DNA of 64,000 nucleotides. Origin: UMGS1590 sp900552455 (GTDB taxonomy: Bacteria > Bacillota > Peptococcia > Peptococcales > Peptococcaceae). The stretch is from the NCBI GenBank assembly GCA_963931105.1, contig OZ007004.1, positions 62,001-126,000 on the forward strand. The letters run 5' to 3'. The notes beneath the pieces are model-generated. The model did no database searches. It worked only from the letters and a program-made list of their open reading frames with translations, and was not told the origin of the DNA. A program made the position numbers and the translations under genes. This document shows, one piece after another, positions 50,396 to 59,323 of this stretch. Position 1 is the stretch's first letter, and every line of letters starts with the position of its first letter.

Positions 50396-52873
50396 TTATT
50401 TCGTGAAAACGAACTGCTTGTCGTCATCAAGCGCGACCTTGATGGTGTCGCCAGCCTGATACTGTCCGGCGAGGAGCGCATCGGCGAGCGGATCTTCGAT
50501 CTGATTCTGGATAGCGCGGCGCAGTGGACGGGCGCCGAATTCTGGATCGTAGCCAACCTTGGCGAGCTCGTCAAGCGCTTCGTCGCTGAGCGTGATGGAA
50601 AGATCGCGGTCCGCGAGACGCTTTCTGAGATCCTTCATCATGATGCCCACGATCTGCTTCAATTCATCTGCGGTCAGTGGATGGAAGACGACGATGTCGT
50701 CGATACGGTTCAAGAATTCTGGACGGAAGGCTTTCTTCAGATTGTCCATGACTTTTTCCTTCATGGTCTCGTAATCTGCTTCGGCCTGATTCTCATCAGC
50801 GCTGGTGAAACCGAGGGTCTTGCTGTTCATGATGGCCTGGCTGCCCAGGTTCGAGGTCATGATGATGACGGTGTTCTTGAAATCGACGACGCGGCCCTGG
50901 CTGTCGGTCAATCTGCCGTCGTCAAGCACCTGCAGCAGAATGTTGAAAACATCTGGATGTGCTTTCTCGATCTCGTCGAGGAGGATCACGCTGTATGGTT
51001 TGCGGCGCACAGCTTCTGTGAGCTGACCGCCTTCATCGTAACCGACATATCCTGGAGGTGCACCGACGAGACGGCTGACGGCGAATTTCTCCATATATTC
51101 GCTCATGTCGATACGGACCATGGCGTTCTCATCATCGAAAAGAGCTTCGGCGAGCGCTTTTGCGAGCTCTGTCTTACCAACACCGGTAGGCCCGAGGAAG
51201 AGGAAGCTGCCGATTGGACGCTTGGCATCCTTGAGGCCGCTATGCGCACGACGTACAGCCTTGCTGACGGCGGTGACTGCTTCTTCCTGGCCGATGACAC
51301 GCTCGTGCAGGATCTCTTCGAGACGGAGCAGGCGTGCGCTGTCTTCTTCGGTGAGCTTGGTCACTGGCACGCCGGACCAGTTGGAAACAACCTCTGCGAT
51401 ATCGTCGGATGTGACGACCTGATGCGTGGTCTTGTTCTGTTTGTCCCAGGCTTCGCGCGCTGTCGTCAATTCTTCCTGGATGCGTTTTTTCTTGTCGCGA
51501 ATCTCTGCAGCTTTTTCAAATTCCTGTGCCTGGATGGCAGCTTCCATTTCGCCGCCGAGGGCTTCAAGCTGGCTCTCCATCTGCTGGATGGTTTCCGGCG
51601 CAACATTGTGGCGCAATCTCACGCGCGAGCAGGCTTCGTCGACGAGGTCGATGGCCTTGTCCGGCAGCTGACGGTCGTTGATGTAACGATCCGAGAGCTT
51701 GACAGCGCTGACGATCGCATCATCCTGGATCTCAACCTTATGGAAGGCCTCGTATTTATCCTTGATGCCGCGCAGGATCTCGATCGCATCATCGACCGTA
51801 GGTTCATCGACAGTGACCGGCTGGAAACGACGTTCCAGTGCGGCGTCCTTTTCGATGTATTTGCGATACTCATCCAACGTGGTGGCACCGATGACCTGTA
51901 GATCGCCGCGGGCAAGCTCCGGCTTGAGGATGTTGGCAGCGTCGAGAGAACCTTCAGCAGAGCCGGCACCGACAATGGTGTGCAGCTCATCGATGAAGAG
52001 GATGACATTTTTCTTGCTCTTGACCTCTTCGATGATGTTCTTCACACGCTCCTCAAAATCGCCGCGGTATTTGCTGCCGGCGACAAGACCACCCATGTCA
52101 ACGTTGATGATCTCTTTATCCTTGAGCAGCTCTGGCACCTCGCCGGCGACGATGCGCTGTGCCAATCCTTCAGCGATCGCCGTTTTACCGACACCAGGCT
52201 CGCCAATAAGCACTGGATTGTTTTTCGTGCGGCGAATGAGGATCTGGATCACTCGCTCGATCTCCTTGGCACGTCCGATGACTGGGTCGATCTTTCCTTC
52301 CTTCGCCATCTGATTGAGATTGCGGCCGTATTCTTCGAGGGCGCTCTGCTTGCTGCCAGCTTCCTGCCCGCCGTATTCATCCGCTGGCATGCCATTCATG
52401 CCGCTGTAGTTCTGCTGACGAGGCTGACCGAAAACACCGCCGCCATAGTGGCCGTTGACTTCGCGGATCACCTGCTCCAGCGTGATGCCCTGATCAGCGA
52501 GCGCCTGAAAAGCGACGCCGTCGTTCGCCTGCAACAGCGCGATCAGCAGATGCTCTGTGGCGATGCTGTTCATGCGCAAACGTACAGCCAGATTCCAGGC
52601 GATCTCAAAGCAGCGCTTCACGCGCGGCGTGTACGCCAGCTGGCTGGCGCGAACAGGTTCTCTGCCCTCACCGACCATGCTGAGAATGTCCTGGCGGGTT
52701 CTTTCAGGATCGACGTGCAGATTTTTCAGCACACTGGAGCCGATCCCGCCAGCACGCATGATCCCCAGGAGCACATGCTCCGTACCGATCATGCGGTGTT
52801 TCATATTGATGGCTTCTTCCTGGGCATAAGCCAGCGCCATCTTTGCGTTTTCTGTAAAGTTAAAAGTTGCCAT
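50396..52873 (-). CDS. clpC: ATP-dependent Clp protease ATP-binding subunit ClpC
   Basis: The 825-residue AAA+ unfoldase has a double Clp N-domain (1-145), AAA1 with GEPGVGKTAIAEG, a middle region with the UVR/coiled-coil motif (EFEKAAEIRDKKKRIQEE), and AAA2 with GPTGVGKTELAKALAEALF and LLDEIEKAHPD. It feeds proteins to ClpP. It is the last gene of the operon with ctsR and mcsA, under CtsR control. ClpP is not in the window. Confidence 0.97.
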   Translation of the reverse strand: MATFNFTENAKMALAYAQEEAINMKHRMIGTEHVLLGIMRAGGIGSSVLKNLHVDPERTRQDILSMVGEGREPVRASQLAYTPRVKRCFEIAWNLAVRLRMNSIATEHLLIALLQANDGVAFQALADQGITLEQVIREVNGHYGGGVFGQPRQQNYSGMNGMPADEYGGQEAGSKQSALEEYGRNLNQMAKEGKIDPVIGRAKEIERVIQILIRRTKNNPVLIGEPGVGKTAIAEGLAQRIVAGEVPELLKDKEIINVDMGGLVAGSKYRGDFEERVKNIIEEVKSKKNVILFIDELHTIVGAGSAEGSLDAANILKPELARGDLQVIGATTLDEYRKYIEKDAALERRFQPVTVDEPTVDDAIEILRGIKDKYEAFHKVEIQDDAIVSAVKLSDRYINDRQLPDKAIDLVDEACSRVRLRHNVAPETIQQMESQLEALGGEMEAAIQAQEFEKAAEIRDKKKRIQEELTTAREAWDKQNKTTHQVVTSDDIAEVVSNWSGVPVTKLTEEDSARLLRLEEILHERVIGQEEAVTAVSKAVRRAHSGLKDAKRPIGSFLFLGPTGVGKTELAKALAEALFDDENAMVRIDMSEYMEKFAVSRLVGAPPGYVGYDEGGQLTEAVRRKPYSVILLDEIEKAHPDVFNILLQVLDDGRLTDSQGRVVDFKNTVIIMTSNLGSQAIMNSKTLGFTSADENQAEADYETMKEKVMDNLKKAFRPEFLNRIDDIVVFHPLTADELKQIVGIMMKDLRKRLADRDLSITLSDEALDELAKVGYDPEFGARPLRRAIQNQIEDPLADALLAGQYQAGDTIKVALDDDKQFVFTK

Positions 52874-52907
52874 ATATGGTCACTCCTTCTTGAGGATGAT
52901 TATTTTT

Positions 52908-53486
52908 TTATTGTTTTGGAGCTCCGTATGTTGAACCGTCGCCATTTTCCGCCGCTTCCAGCGCACGGATCGCATCGCGCAGCTGCGCAGCTTCTTCAAA
53001 ATTTTCCGCTGCAATGGCGCACTGCAGTTCTGACTCGAGATGCGCTTTCGCACTCACTGGTGCAGCTTCTGCGGCAGATGCTTCCGCAGGGATCGTTTCC
53101 GCAGCATCACTGTGCAAACGCTGCATGAGTGGTGGCAGCGCATCCTTGAAGTGATCGTAGCAGGCATCGCAGCCAAGAAAGCCGTTGCGCTGGAAATCGT
53201 CCCAGCTCATGCCGCATTCCGGACAAACATCGACGTCCTCCGCCATTTCCTGCACAGGCAAACGCTGGCTGTCCGCCTGAAAGAATGGTGCCAGCATCTG
53301 CGCCAGGGACGAACCAAAGATTCCGTCTGCAAAAAAGTCGTTATGGAAAAACGACGCGAACGGATCCCTGCCGCCACGCTCCCGCGCTGCACATTCTGCA
53401 CAAAGGTGCTCGCTGTGAGAGACGCCGTTGATGATAACCTGTTTATGAACAGTCGCCTCGCGCTGTCTGCATTTTTCACATAACAT
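52908..53486 (-). CDS. mcsA: McsA-like UvrB/UvrC motif protein
   Basis: The 192-residue protein has zinc-binding pairs (CEKC, CAEC near the N-terminus; CPEC, CDAC in the middle) and a C-terminal UVR motif (ENFEEAAQLRDAIRALE). McsA normally activates the arginine kinase McsB and modulates CtsR; McsB is absent here. Six bases separate it from ctsR, with AAGGAG inside the ctsR end. Confidence 0.92.
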   Translation of the reverse strand: MLCEKCRQREATVHKQVIINGVSHSEHLCAECAARERGGRDPFASFFHNDFFADGIFGSSLAQMLAPFFQADSQRLPVQEMAEDVDVCPECGMSWDDFQRNGFLGCDACYDHFKDALPPLMQRLHSDAAETIPAEASAAEAAPVSAKAHLESELQCAIAAENFEEAAQLRDAIRALEAAENGDGSTYGAPKQ

Positions 53487-53492
53487 AGGTCA

Positions 53493-54032
53493 TTACTCCT
53501 TTTCATTGTTTTGTTTTCTATCGTGATCTGCATCCTCATCGGTAGACGCAGTTGAATTTCCACCATTTTGTGAGCCGATGCTCATATGCGCCAATAGCTG
53601 GACCATCAGCTGCGCACGCATCTCGCCTGTCGAAAGCGAACGCAACGGTCCAAGCACGCGCTCTTTCATGATCGCCGAGAGCAAGGTGCCGACATCCGGC
53701 GGCAGAACTTTTTCTTCCACCAGATAAGTCAGAATGCTCTCCGCCTGTTTTTCTGACAGACTCTGGCCTGCCTTTTCCATCAACGGGCGGAAATCATGGG
53801 CGCCATCGAGGTGGATCTGATGGATCCGCACATAACCGCCGCCGCCGCGGCGCGTCTCTACCACATAGCCGTTGGCTGGCGTAAAACGCGTCTGTAGCAC
53901 ATAATTGATCTGGCTTGGCACACAGCAAAATTTTTCTGAGAGCACGCTTCTCTGAACAACCAGAACACCTCCATCCGACTGGTCCAACAATGTTTTCAAA
54001 TACTTTTCTATATCCTGGGACAAGCTGCCCAT
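53493..54032 (-). CDS. ctsR: Transcriptional repressor CtsR
   Basis: The 179-residue protein has the CtsR winged-helix core: QDIEKYLKTLL, FCCVPSQINYVLQTRFTPANGY and RRGGGGYVRI with the glycine-rich heat-sensing wing, then the C-terminal helical domain. It represses clp genes at normal temperature. The ATG at 54032 follows GAGGTG. Its own promoter holds a CtsR box, so it autoregulates. Confidence 0.95.
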   Translation of the reverse strand: MGSLSQDIEKYLKTLLDQSDGGVLVVQRSVLSEKFCCVPSQINYVLQTRFTPANGYVVETRRGGGGYVRIHQIHLDGAHDFRPLMEKAGQSLSEKQAESILTYLVEEKVLPPDVGTLLSAIMKERVLGPLRSLSTGEMRAQLMVQLLAHMSIGSQNGGNSTASTDEDADHDRKQNNEKE

Positions 54033-54062
54033 TTTTCTCACCTCACTTCGATCGTTTGTTCA

Positions 54063-54079
54063 TTTGACCTTGTTTGACC
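54063..54079 (-). promoter_or_regulatory. CtsR box in the ctsR promoter
   Basis: Two direct GGTCAAA heptads separated by three bases (GGTCAAA-CAA-GGTCAAA on the minus strand), an exact match to the known CtsR heptad repeat. A further GGTCAAA half-site lies at 54130-54136 on the other strand. Confidence 0.92.
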
Positions 54080-54090
54080 TTACGTTTATT

Positions 54091-54118
54091 ATTATAGCGT
54101 GCCGCTCGGAATTGTAAA
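54091..54118 (-). promoter_or_regulatory. ctsR operon promoter
   Basis: TTTACA (54113-54118), 16-base spacer, TATAAT (54091-54096), with the CtsR box just downstream of the -10. Confidence 0.75.
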
Positions 54119-54234
54119 GATCAAAGTTTGGTCAAATTGTACATGCAATCGTTTATAATCAAATTTATTTAATTTTATTCATCATTATTCACTCGCCATT
54201 AACTTTTTGACCTTTTCTGATCTTCCTTTCGATT

Positions 54235-54263
54235 TTGCCAGCAGCGCGCGCTTGTGGTATCAT
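54235..54263 (+). promoter_or_regulatory. uvrC promoter
   Basis: TTGCCA (54235-54240), 17-base spacer, TATCAT (54258-54263). A partial heptad resembling a CtsR half-site, GGTCAAA on the minus strand, lies just upstream near 54206-54215. Confidence 0.65.
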
Positions 54264-54299
54264 AGAACCATCAATTTCTAACAACGGGGTGTCTCATCC

Positions 54300-56168
54300 A
54301 TGAACGACATCATCAAGCAAAAGCTTGCAACCCTGCCGACGAATCCCGGCGTCTATCTTATGAAAGATAAAGACGGCAAGATCATCTACGTCGGCAAGGC
54401 GATCAATCTGAAAAACCGCGTGCGTTCTTATTTTCGCGCGCAGCCAAAAGAAGCAGTGAAAACAAAGGCGCTCGTGCGTCACATCGAGGATCTGGAATAC
54501 ATCATCGTCGACAACGAGACAGAAGCGCTGGTGCTCGAATGCAACCTGATCAAAAAATACCGCCCAAAATACAACATCAATCTCAAGGACGGAAAAACCT
54601 ACCCCTACTTGCGCATCACCAAAGAGGATTATCCGCGCATCTTCGTGACGCGACAGGTCATCCGCGACGGCTCCCGCTACTTCGGCCCCTACACAAACGT
54701 CGGCGAATTGCGCGACACCCTGGAGCTTACGCATCGCATCTTTCCTTTTCGCACCTGCAGCAACGCGCAGTTCAACAAAGCCATGAGCTGTCTCAATGAA
54801 CATCTCGGACTCTGCAAAGGACCATGCGTCGGCCACATTTCCAAAGACGACTACAACGCCATGATCGAGCAGGTCGCCGATTTTTTTAACGGCCATACAG
54901 CGCCTGTGCGCCATCGTCTCGAGCAGGAAATGCTCGCCGCCTCCGACGCCCTCGATTTTGAGACAGCCGCTCAGAAGCGCGATCAGATCCGCGCCATCGA
55001 CGCCATCAGCGATCGCCAGAAAGCGACCAGCCAAAGCGCCGGCAACCACGACCTCGTGGCAATGGCGCGCAACGATCTCGGCGCCATGATGCAGGTATTT
55101 TTCGTGCGCGGCGGAAAAATTCTCGGTCGCGAGTCCTACCCGCTCCACGCCAGCAAGGATGACAGCGACGAAGAAGTGTTCTCCAGCTTTATGAAACAAT
55201 TCTATCTCGAGCAAGAAGCCGTACCGCGAACGATCTACATCGATCAGCATTTTGACGACGAGGAAACCCTGCAGCAGCTGCTCAGCGAAAAACACGGTGC
55301 AAAAGTGCAGTTCCACGTCCCAAAGCAAGGCCAAAACCGCGCCCTCATGGATCTCGTCCGGCGCAACGCCGAGGAAGCGCTGACCAAGCGCATCGTCGCC
55401 GGTGACGTTGCTCGTGAGCGCACAGAAGGCGCGCTCGTCGATCTCAAAGACTATCTCAGTCTCGATCATCTGCCCAACCGCATCGAGTGCTATGACATTT
55501 CCAACATCCAGGGCACCGACTCCGTCGCCTCCATGGTCGTTTTTGTCGCCGGAAAACCAGCCAAAAGCCAGTACCGTCATTTTAAGATCAAAACCGTCGA
55601 AGGACCAAACGACTTCGCCAGCATGTACGAAGTCATCACCCGCCGCTTCAGCCACGCCACCAAAGAGCTCGAAAGCGGCATGAAAATGGGCAAATTCGCC
55701 TGGTTGCCAGATCTCGTCATCATCGACGGCGGCAAAGGCCAGCTCGGCTACGCCCGCCGCGCCATGCGTGAACAGGGCTATGCACACATTCCAACCTTCG
55801 GACTCGCCAAACAGGAAGAGCTTCTCTTCAAAGAAAACGAAGACGAACCGATCGTCCTGCCGCGCCAGTCCAACGCCCTCTATCTCATCCAGCGCGTGCG
55901 CGACGAAAGCCACCGCTTCGCCATCACCTACCACCGTTCTCTGCGCGGCAAGCGTCAGCTCGCTTCCATACTCGACGATATTCCTGGCATTGGAAAAAAA
56001 CGCAAGGAGAATCTCTTGACCCACTTCGGTTCATTTAGTAAAATTCAAAGTGCAGACATCGATGCGCTCGCAGAAGTTCCCGGCATCAGCCGCGATCTCG
56101 CCGAGACGATCCACACCTACCTGAAAACCCACCAGGATCTTCAGGCGCGTCTGCGACGAAAGCAATGA
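54300..56168 (+). CDS. uvrC: Excinuclease ABC subunit C
   Basis: The 622-residue protein has the N-terminal GIY-YIG nuclease (NPGVYLMKDKDGKIIYVGKA), the cysteine cluster region (CSNAQFNKAMSCLNEHLGLC), a UVR motif (DFETAAQKRDQIRAI), the RNase H-like C-terminal nuclease (ECYDISNIQGTDSVASMVVF) and tandem HhH (IPGIGKKRKENLL). It makes both incisions in nucleotide excision repair. The gene is divergent from ctsR. Confidence 0.97.
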   Translation: MNDIIKQKLATLPTNPGVYLMKDKDGKIIYVGKAINLKNRVRSYFRAQPKEAVKTKALVRHIEDLEYIIVDNETEALVLECNLIKKYRPKYNINLKDGKTYPYLRITKEDYPRIFVTRQVIRDGSRYFGPYTNVGELRDTLELTHRIFPFRTCSNAQFNKAMSCLNEHLGLCKGPCVGHISKDDYNAMIEQVADFFNGHTAPVRHRLEQEMLAASDALDFETAAQKRDQIRAIDAISDRQKATSQSAGNHDLVAMARNDLGAMMQVFFVRGGKILGRESYPLHASKDDSDEEVFSSFMKQFYLEQEAVPRTIYIDQHFDDEETLQQLLSEKHGAKVQFHVPKQGQNRALMDLVRRNAEEALTKRIVAGDVARERTEGALVDLKDYLSLDHLPNRIECYDISNIQGTDSVASMVVFVAGKPAKSQYRHFKIKTVEGPNDFASMYEVITRRFSHATKELESGMKMGKFAWLPDLVIIDGGKGQLGYARRAMREQGYAHIPTFGLAKQEELLFKENEDEPIVLPRQSNALYLIQRVRDESHRFAITYHRSLRGKRQLASILDDIPGIGKKRKENLLTHFGSFSKIQSADIDALAEVPGISRDLAETIHTYLKTHQDLQARLRRKQ

Positions 56169-56189
56169 CCTCTTGAAAGGAGTTATTCT

Positions 56190-56531
56190 ATGAAATCACT
56201 GATCGTTCATCTTCTGAGCTACTGTCTCGGGCTGTACCTCACCGCCCAGCTCGTGCAGGGACTCTACTTTGATACCATCGCAGCCCTTGTGCTCGGTGCC
56301 GTCGTTCTCACCATCGTCGACGCCGTCGTTAAACCGATCGTCACCGTACTCACGCTGCCGCTCAATTTTCTCACCCTCGGCCTCTTCACCTTCGTGATCA
56401 ACGGCTTCATGCTCAAGATCACCAGCCTCTTCGTACCAGGCATGGCCGTCGGCGGATTCTGGGCAGCCACCTTTGCCGCTCTCATGCTCACCATCATCAG
56501 CGGCGTCATCAACTGGCTCGTCAGCGACTGA
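56190..56531 (+). CDS. Phage holin family 4 superfamily membrane protein
   Basis: The 113-residue protein has four membrane spans and motifs of the DUF360/Phage_holin_4_2 family (VLTIVDAVVKPIVTVLTLPL, FLTLGLFTFVINGFML). In chromosomal settings these are small membrane proteins of unknown role, not lysis genes. AAAGGAG precedes the ATG, 21 bases after uvrC. Confidence 0.88.
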   Translation: MKSLIVHLLSYCLGLYLTAQLVQGLYFDTIAALVLGAVVLTIVDAVVKPIVTVLTLPLNFLTLGLFTFVINGFMLKITSLFVPGMAVGGFWAATFAALMLTIISGVINWLVSD

Positions 56532-56543
56532 GCAAACTGCATA

Positions 56544-56577
56544 CAAAAAGCGGACCGCATCCGGTCCGCTTTTTTAA
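56544..56577. terminator. Bidirectional terminator between the holin-like gene and the toxin gene
   Basis: AAAAAGCGGACCG and its complement around a CATC loop, followed by a T run. Confidence 0.9.
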
Positions 56578-56909
56578 TTTTGTTCCTGTTCAAGATGAAA
56601 TACCAACGCATCAGGATTTCTCTTTCCATAAACGATGCGCAGGATCAAAATTATTTTTTCCTTGTGCTGTGGCAAATAATATAAAACATAATGGTTGACG
56701 CGTTTCTTTCTAATTTCTATATCGGGAAGAAAATCGTTTTTAACCAAAACGCCACTCTCTGGAAACAAACAGGCTTCCTGTATCGTTTCCTCGATGTCAT
56801 CCAAAAAATCTCTGGCCGCTTTCTTATTGACAAGCTCCATTACCATATAACGAATGATCTCATCTAGGTCATCGCTGGCCTGTTGTGTCAGCTTGAAATT
56901 ATAGCTCAT
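56574..56909 (-). CDS. RelE/ParE-family toxin (second system)
   Basis: The 111-residue protein has the ParE-like pattern (LTQQASDDLDEIIRYMV; LPDIEIRKKRVNHYVLYYL; ILILRIVYGKRN). It overlaps the antitoxin gene by 11 bases. It shares the fold with the toxin at 1.8-2.1 kb, but pairs with a different antitoxin family. Confidence 0.87.
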   Translation of the reverse strand: MSYNFKLTQQASDDLDEIIRYMVMELVNKKAARDFLDDIEETIQEACLFPESGVLVKNDFLPDIEIRKKRVNHYVLYYLPQHKEKIILILRIVYGKRNPDALVFHLEQEQN

Positions 56910-57156
56910 ACTTATTCCTCAACGCTGACAGCGTCTGCGGTCCGTCCACGATCTTTCCTTCCTGCAGATCTTTCAGCCCACGGAGCACCGCCTGAGCCTC
57001 AACAATCTGCTGCATCGTGCGCTCGTAGTATTCGATATCCATCACCACAAGCCGACCATAGCCATTTTTTGTCACAAAGACTGGGCCATTTTCCTCGGCA
57101 CAGCGCCGCTCGATTTCAACTGTATTTTTCAATTCTCGCATCGGAACGATCTGCAT
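56899..57156 (-). CDS. Phd/YefM-family antitoxin
   Basis: An 85-residue protein with the Phd/YefM start (IVPMRELKNTVEIERRCAEE) and NGYGRLVVMDIEYYERTM, the DNA-binding and dimer part, followed by a toxin-wrapping tail. The ATG at 57156 follows AAAGGTGG; a GTG four codons earlier is too close to that site. It precedes and overlaps the toxin gene. Confidence 0.87.
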   Translation of the reverse strand: MQIVPMRELKNTVEIERRCAEENGPVFVTKNGYGRLVVMDIEYYERTMQQIVEAQAVLRGLKDLQEGKIVDGPQTLSALRNKYEL

Positions 57157-57381
57157 GATTATCGCCACCTTTCTTATACCTTTATATTACACCAAATTCA
57201 GCCACAGTGCAATCACCAGTGAAAAAGCGGATTGCACAATATCATTTCTCAAAAAATGGATTTTTTCAGCGAATTGAAAGCTTTTCTGCTCGCATTCATC
57301 AAAAAACCGCCAAAATTTGAAGAATGGTCGTGTGCTTTTCCTGAAATCTGCAAAAATCCGCGATTTTTTCGTGATGACGCG

Positions 57382-57410
57382 CAAAAGGCCGCGGAATTGC
57401 GGCCTTTTGA
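57382..57410 (-). terminator. Terminator behind the frameshifted small gene
   Basis: AAAAGGCCGC (57383-57392) pairs with GCGGCCTTTT (57399-57408). The AT-rich stretch 57157-57381 beyond it shows no convincing gene. Confidence 0.8.
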
Positions 57411-57411
57411 T

Positions 57412-57662
57412 TTAGCAGCGGATGAGATGCAGCGCGGCTTCGACGTCTTCTTCACGCACGTAGAAGATGGTGGTCAGGCGTGGCGTATGATGATTGCCCA
57501 TCGCGCCAAGGGCAGATGCGTTCAATGCGCCTGGTCTGGAATAGTCTTCACCTTCATTTTATACTCGATGCCGTGCTGAGCGAATGCTTCCTGGATGCGA
57601 AATTTTTCTTCGGGATTTGTCGTCGAGCAAAGCTCGACCATGCGATTTTTCCAGAAAACCAT
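57412..57662 (-). pseudogene. Small conserved-type protein gene broken by a frameshift
   Basis: The start at 57662 follows GGAGTG and gives MVFWKNRMVELCSTTN, then FAQHGIEYKMKVKTIPDQ, before TGA at 57522. The sequence stays coding in the neighbouring frame (LNASALGAMGNHHTPRLTT, then REEDVEAALHLIRC) to 57412. One missing base near 57526-57532 would join them into a ~83-residue protein. It follows the 83-residue membrane protein gene by 14 bases. Confidence 0.65.
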
Positions 57663-57676
57663 GAGATTTCACTCCT

Positions 57677-57928
57677 CTACTTTCTCCACAACGCTCCGAT
57701 CCCTTCCAATATCAACGCCACAAATGCCATCATCGCCAACACACAGAGCACCCAGCTGACAATGCCGAGGACTTTGCGGCTGCGTCGGTGCTGCGCACTC
57801 AGCCATTTGGATGCAAATCCTGCGGCAGCACCGCTGGCGAGCAGCACGACAGCAAGTGGCAGCAGATTGTCCTCGATCAGCCCCCAAAATGGCGGTACCT
57901 GTTCAAGGACATTCGTCTCATCTATCAT
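57677..57928 (-). CDS. 83-residue membrane protein
   Basis: Two hydrophobic segments (about residues 22-40 and 55-75) flank a basic loop (SKWLSAQHRRSRKVLG). The ATG at 57928 follows GGAGGAAGGG. Family not recognised. It is probably co-transcribed with the frameshifted gene downstream. Confidence 0.7.
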   Translation of the reverse strand: MIDETNVLEQVPPFWGLIEDNLLPLAVVLLASGAAAGFASKWLSAQHRRSRKVLGIVSWVLCVLAMMAFVALILEGIGALWRK

Positions 57929-57981
57929 TTCCCTTCCTCCGGTTCGAGGTATAAAAGGCATGTCGCGTCCTCCTTTTTTAC

Positions 57982-58016
57982 AAAAAAGCAGCTGTCAGAA
58001 TTGGCAGCTGCTTTTC
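57982..58016. terminator. Terminator of the first stalk-domain gene
   Basis: AAGCAGCTG pairs with CAGCTGCTT across a ~12-base loop, with T runs on both sides. Confidence 0.8.
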
Positions 58017-58023
58017 ATTATCC

Positions 58024-59154
58024 TCAGGCTTCAGCCCCAGGCATGCAGGCAATTTCTTCTGGGGTTAGCGCGCCGGTGTCATTGTTTTCAAGTGCTTCTT
58101 TCATGTGGACAACATCCACCGCGTCTTTCTCCGGCACGGTCAGCACTTCATGACGGGTGCCATCTTTTTCGGTAGCAACGAGTACGCCGTCTTCAACGGT
58201 GAACACGCAGGCATTGACTGGAAAATCGAGTTCGAAGGTCACATAGTCCAGCGTATCATCACCGATCTTAAAGAAATAAAGTCTGTTTGGATCGTTCACG
58301 AACGGGCCATTCGTACCCTGGGTGTAATAGAGATAGCCGTTGGCGATGGTGAAATCGGTCGAGTTGTTGATGCTTTGAATGTAAGTCATTTCAGAAACTG
58401 TATCTGCGGCATCAAGATCTGGCACTTGGAAAAGCGCCACTTCGCCGCCACCCATCACGCCCTGACGGCCAACAGTCACATAATGCACGCCATTAATAAC
58501 CTTGGTATCTCCGAGATAGTATTCTGCAAAATGAGATGCGTCGTCTGCCCAGTCGCCGTAGATTTTCTCAGCACCAGTCAGATAAACAATCTTCCCAGTC
58601 TTTTCATTGGTAGCTTGAATGTAAACTTTGATCACTGTCTGAATGTCACCGCCGAAACCTTTCTGGAAAACCCAGTCGCTGGTTTCTTCTGCCGGCTGTT
58701 CACCAGTCGTAATGGTGACGGTGCGGGTGTCATTGTCCCATTTCACCACGCCATAAAGTTCCATGAAATCGCGCGCTGGCAGATAGGTGCGATCGTTCAA
58801 AAGCGTTGGGCGTGTATCAAAAACACCAGGTTTGCCATTGGCAAGATAATTATCAGCGCCCACTGTTAGCATCACATCTACAGTTTCATCAGCACTAGTG
58901 ATATGAATAGTGCCATCTTCCTGCCACACAGTTTTATACCCCAATGTCTCACTCACCAGACGCAGTGGGATCATGGCGCGTCCGTCAGAGGTGATAAATG
59001 GCTGTCCGATCTCTTCATTAGATTCGACAACTTTGTCGTTGATCACCAGCGTGAGATCGGTGGATGCAACATCCACAGCGGCAAACGCCGGCACAGCGAG
59101 ACTTGCTGCCATAACGCCGGTCGTCAGCGCGGCGATGAGTTTTCTATTCTTCAT
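58024..59154 (-). CDS. Secreted copper amine oxidase N-domain (stalk) protein, copy 1
   Basis: The 376-residue protein has a signal peptide (KLIAALTTGVMAASLAVPAFA) and then a stalk domain of the Cu_amine_oxidN1 type: LTLVINDKVVESN, AMIPLRLVSETLGY, and TYLPARDFMELYG with WDNDTRTVTIT. The C-terminal ~200 residues form repeated beta motifs (VIKVYIQATNEKTGKIVYLT) without a known family. It is probably a cell-surface protein. Copy 2 lies directly upstream. Confidence 0.9.
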   Translation of the reverse strand: MKNRKLIAALTTGVMAASLAVPAFAAVDVASTDLTLVINDKVVESNEEIGQPFITSDGRAMIPLRLVSETLGYKTVWQEDGTIHITSADETVDVMLTVGADNYLANGKPGVFDTRPTLLNDRTYLPARDFMELYGVVKWDNDTRTVTITTGEQPAEETSDWVFQKGFGGDIQTVIKVYIQATNEKTGKIVYLTGAEKIYGDWADDASHFAEYYLGDTKVINGVHYVTVGRQGVMGGGEVALFQVPDLDAADTVSEMTYIQSINNSTDFTIANGYLYYTQGTNGPFVNDPNRLYFFKIGDDTLDYVTFELDFPVNACVFTVEDGVLVATEKDGTRHEVLTVPEKDAVDVVHMKEALENNDTGALTPEEIACMPGAEA

Positions 59155-59194
59155 ATGTTCGTCCTCCTTAATTGAAACTAAAATACCTGCTTAA

Positions 59195-59200
59195 ATTATA
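59195..59200 (-). promoter_or_regulatory. Extended -10 before stalk gene copy 1
   Basis: AAAATATGGTATAAT on the minus strand, no clear -35. The same 15 bases precede copy 2. Confidence 0.6.
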
Positions 59201-59269
59201 CCATATTTTCCGACAATTTTCTCACTGAACCTGTAACTGTCATCTTTTGTTTGAACCAGATTTTGCACT

Positions 59270-59314
59270 AAAAAACGCTGGTGACGAACAGCCGCGCCGC
59301 TCGTCGCCAGCGTA
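59270..59314 (-). terminator. Terminator of stalk gene copy 2
   Basis: A 13-base stem with one G-U (59275-59287 with 59301-59313), followed by TTTTTTAG on the minus strand. Confidence 0.85.
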
Positions 59315-59323
59315 TGATTCATG

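Noticed and set aside
54294..56024. 576-codon minus-strand frame opposite uvrC
   Set aside because: Antisense shadow of a complete uvrC gene; no domain or ribosome site.
57187..57384. 65-codon minus-strand frame downstream of the frameshifted gene
   Set aside because: Phe/Lys-rich AT sequence without a ribosome site, lying past a terminator.
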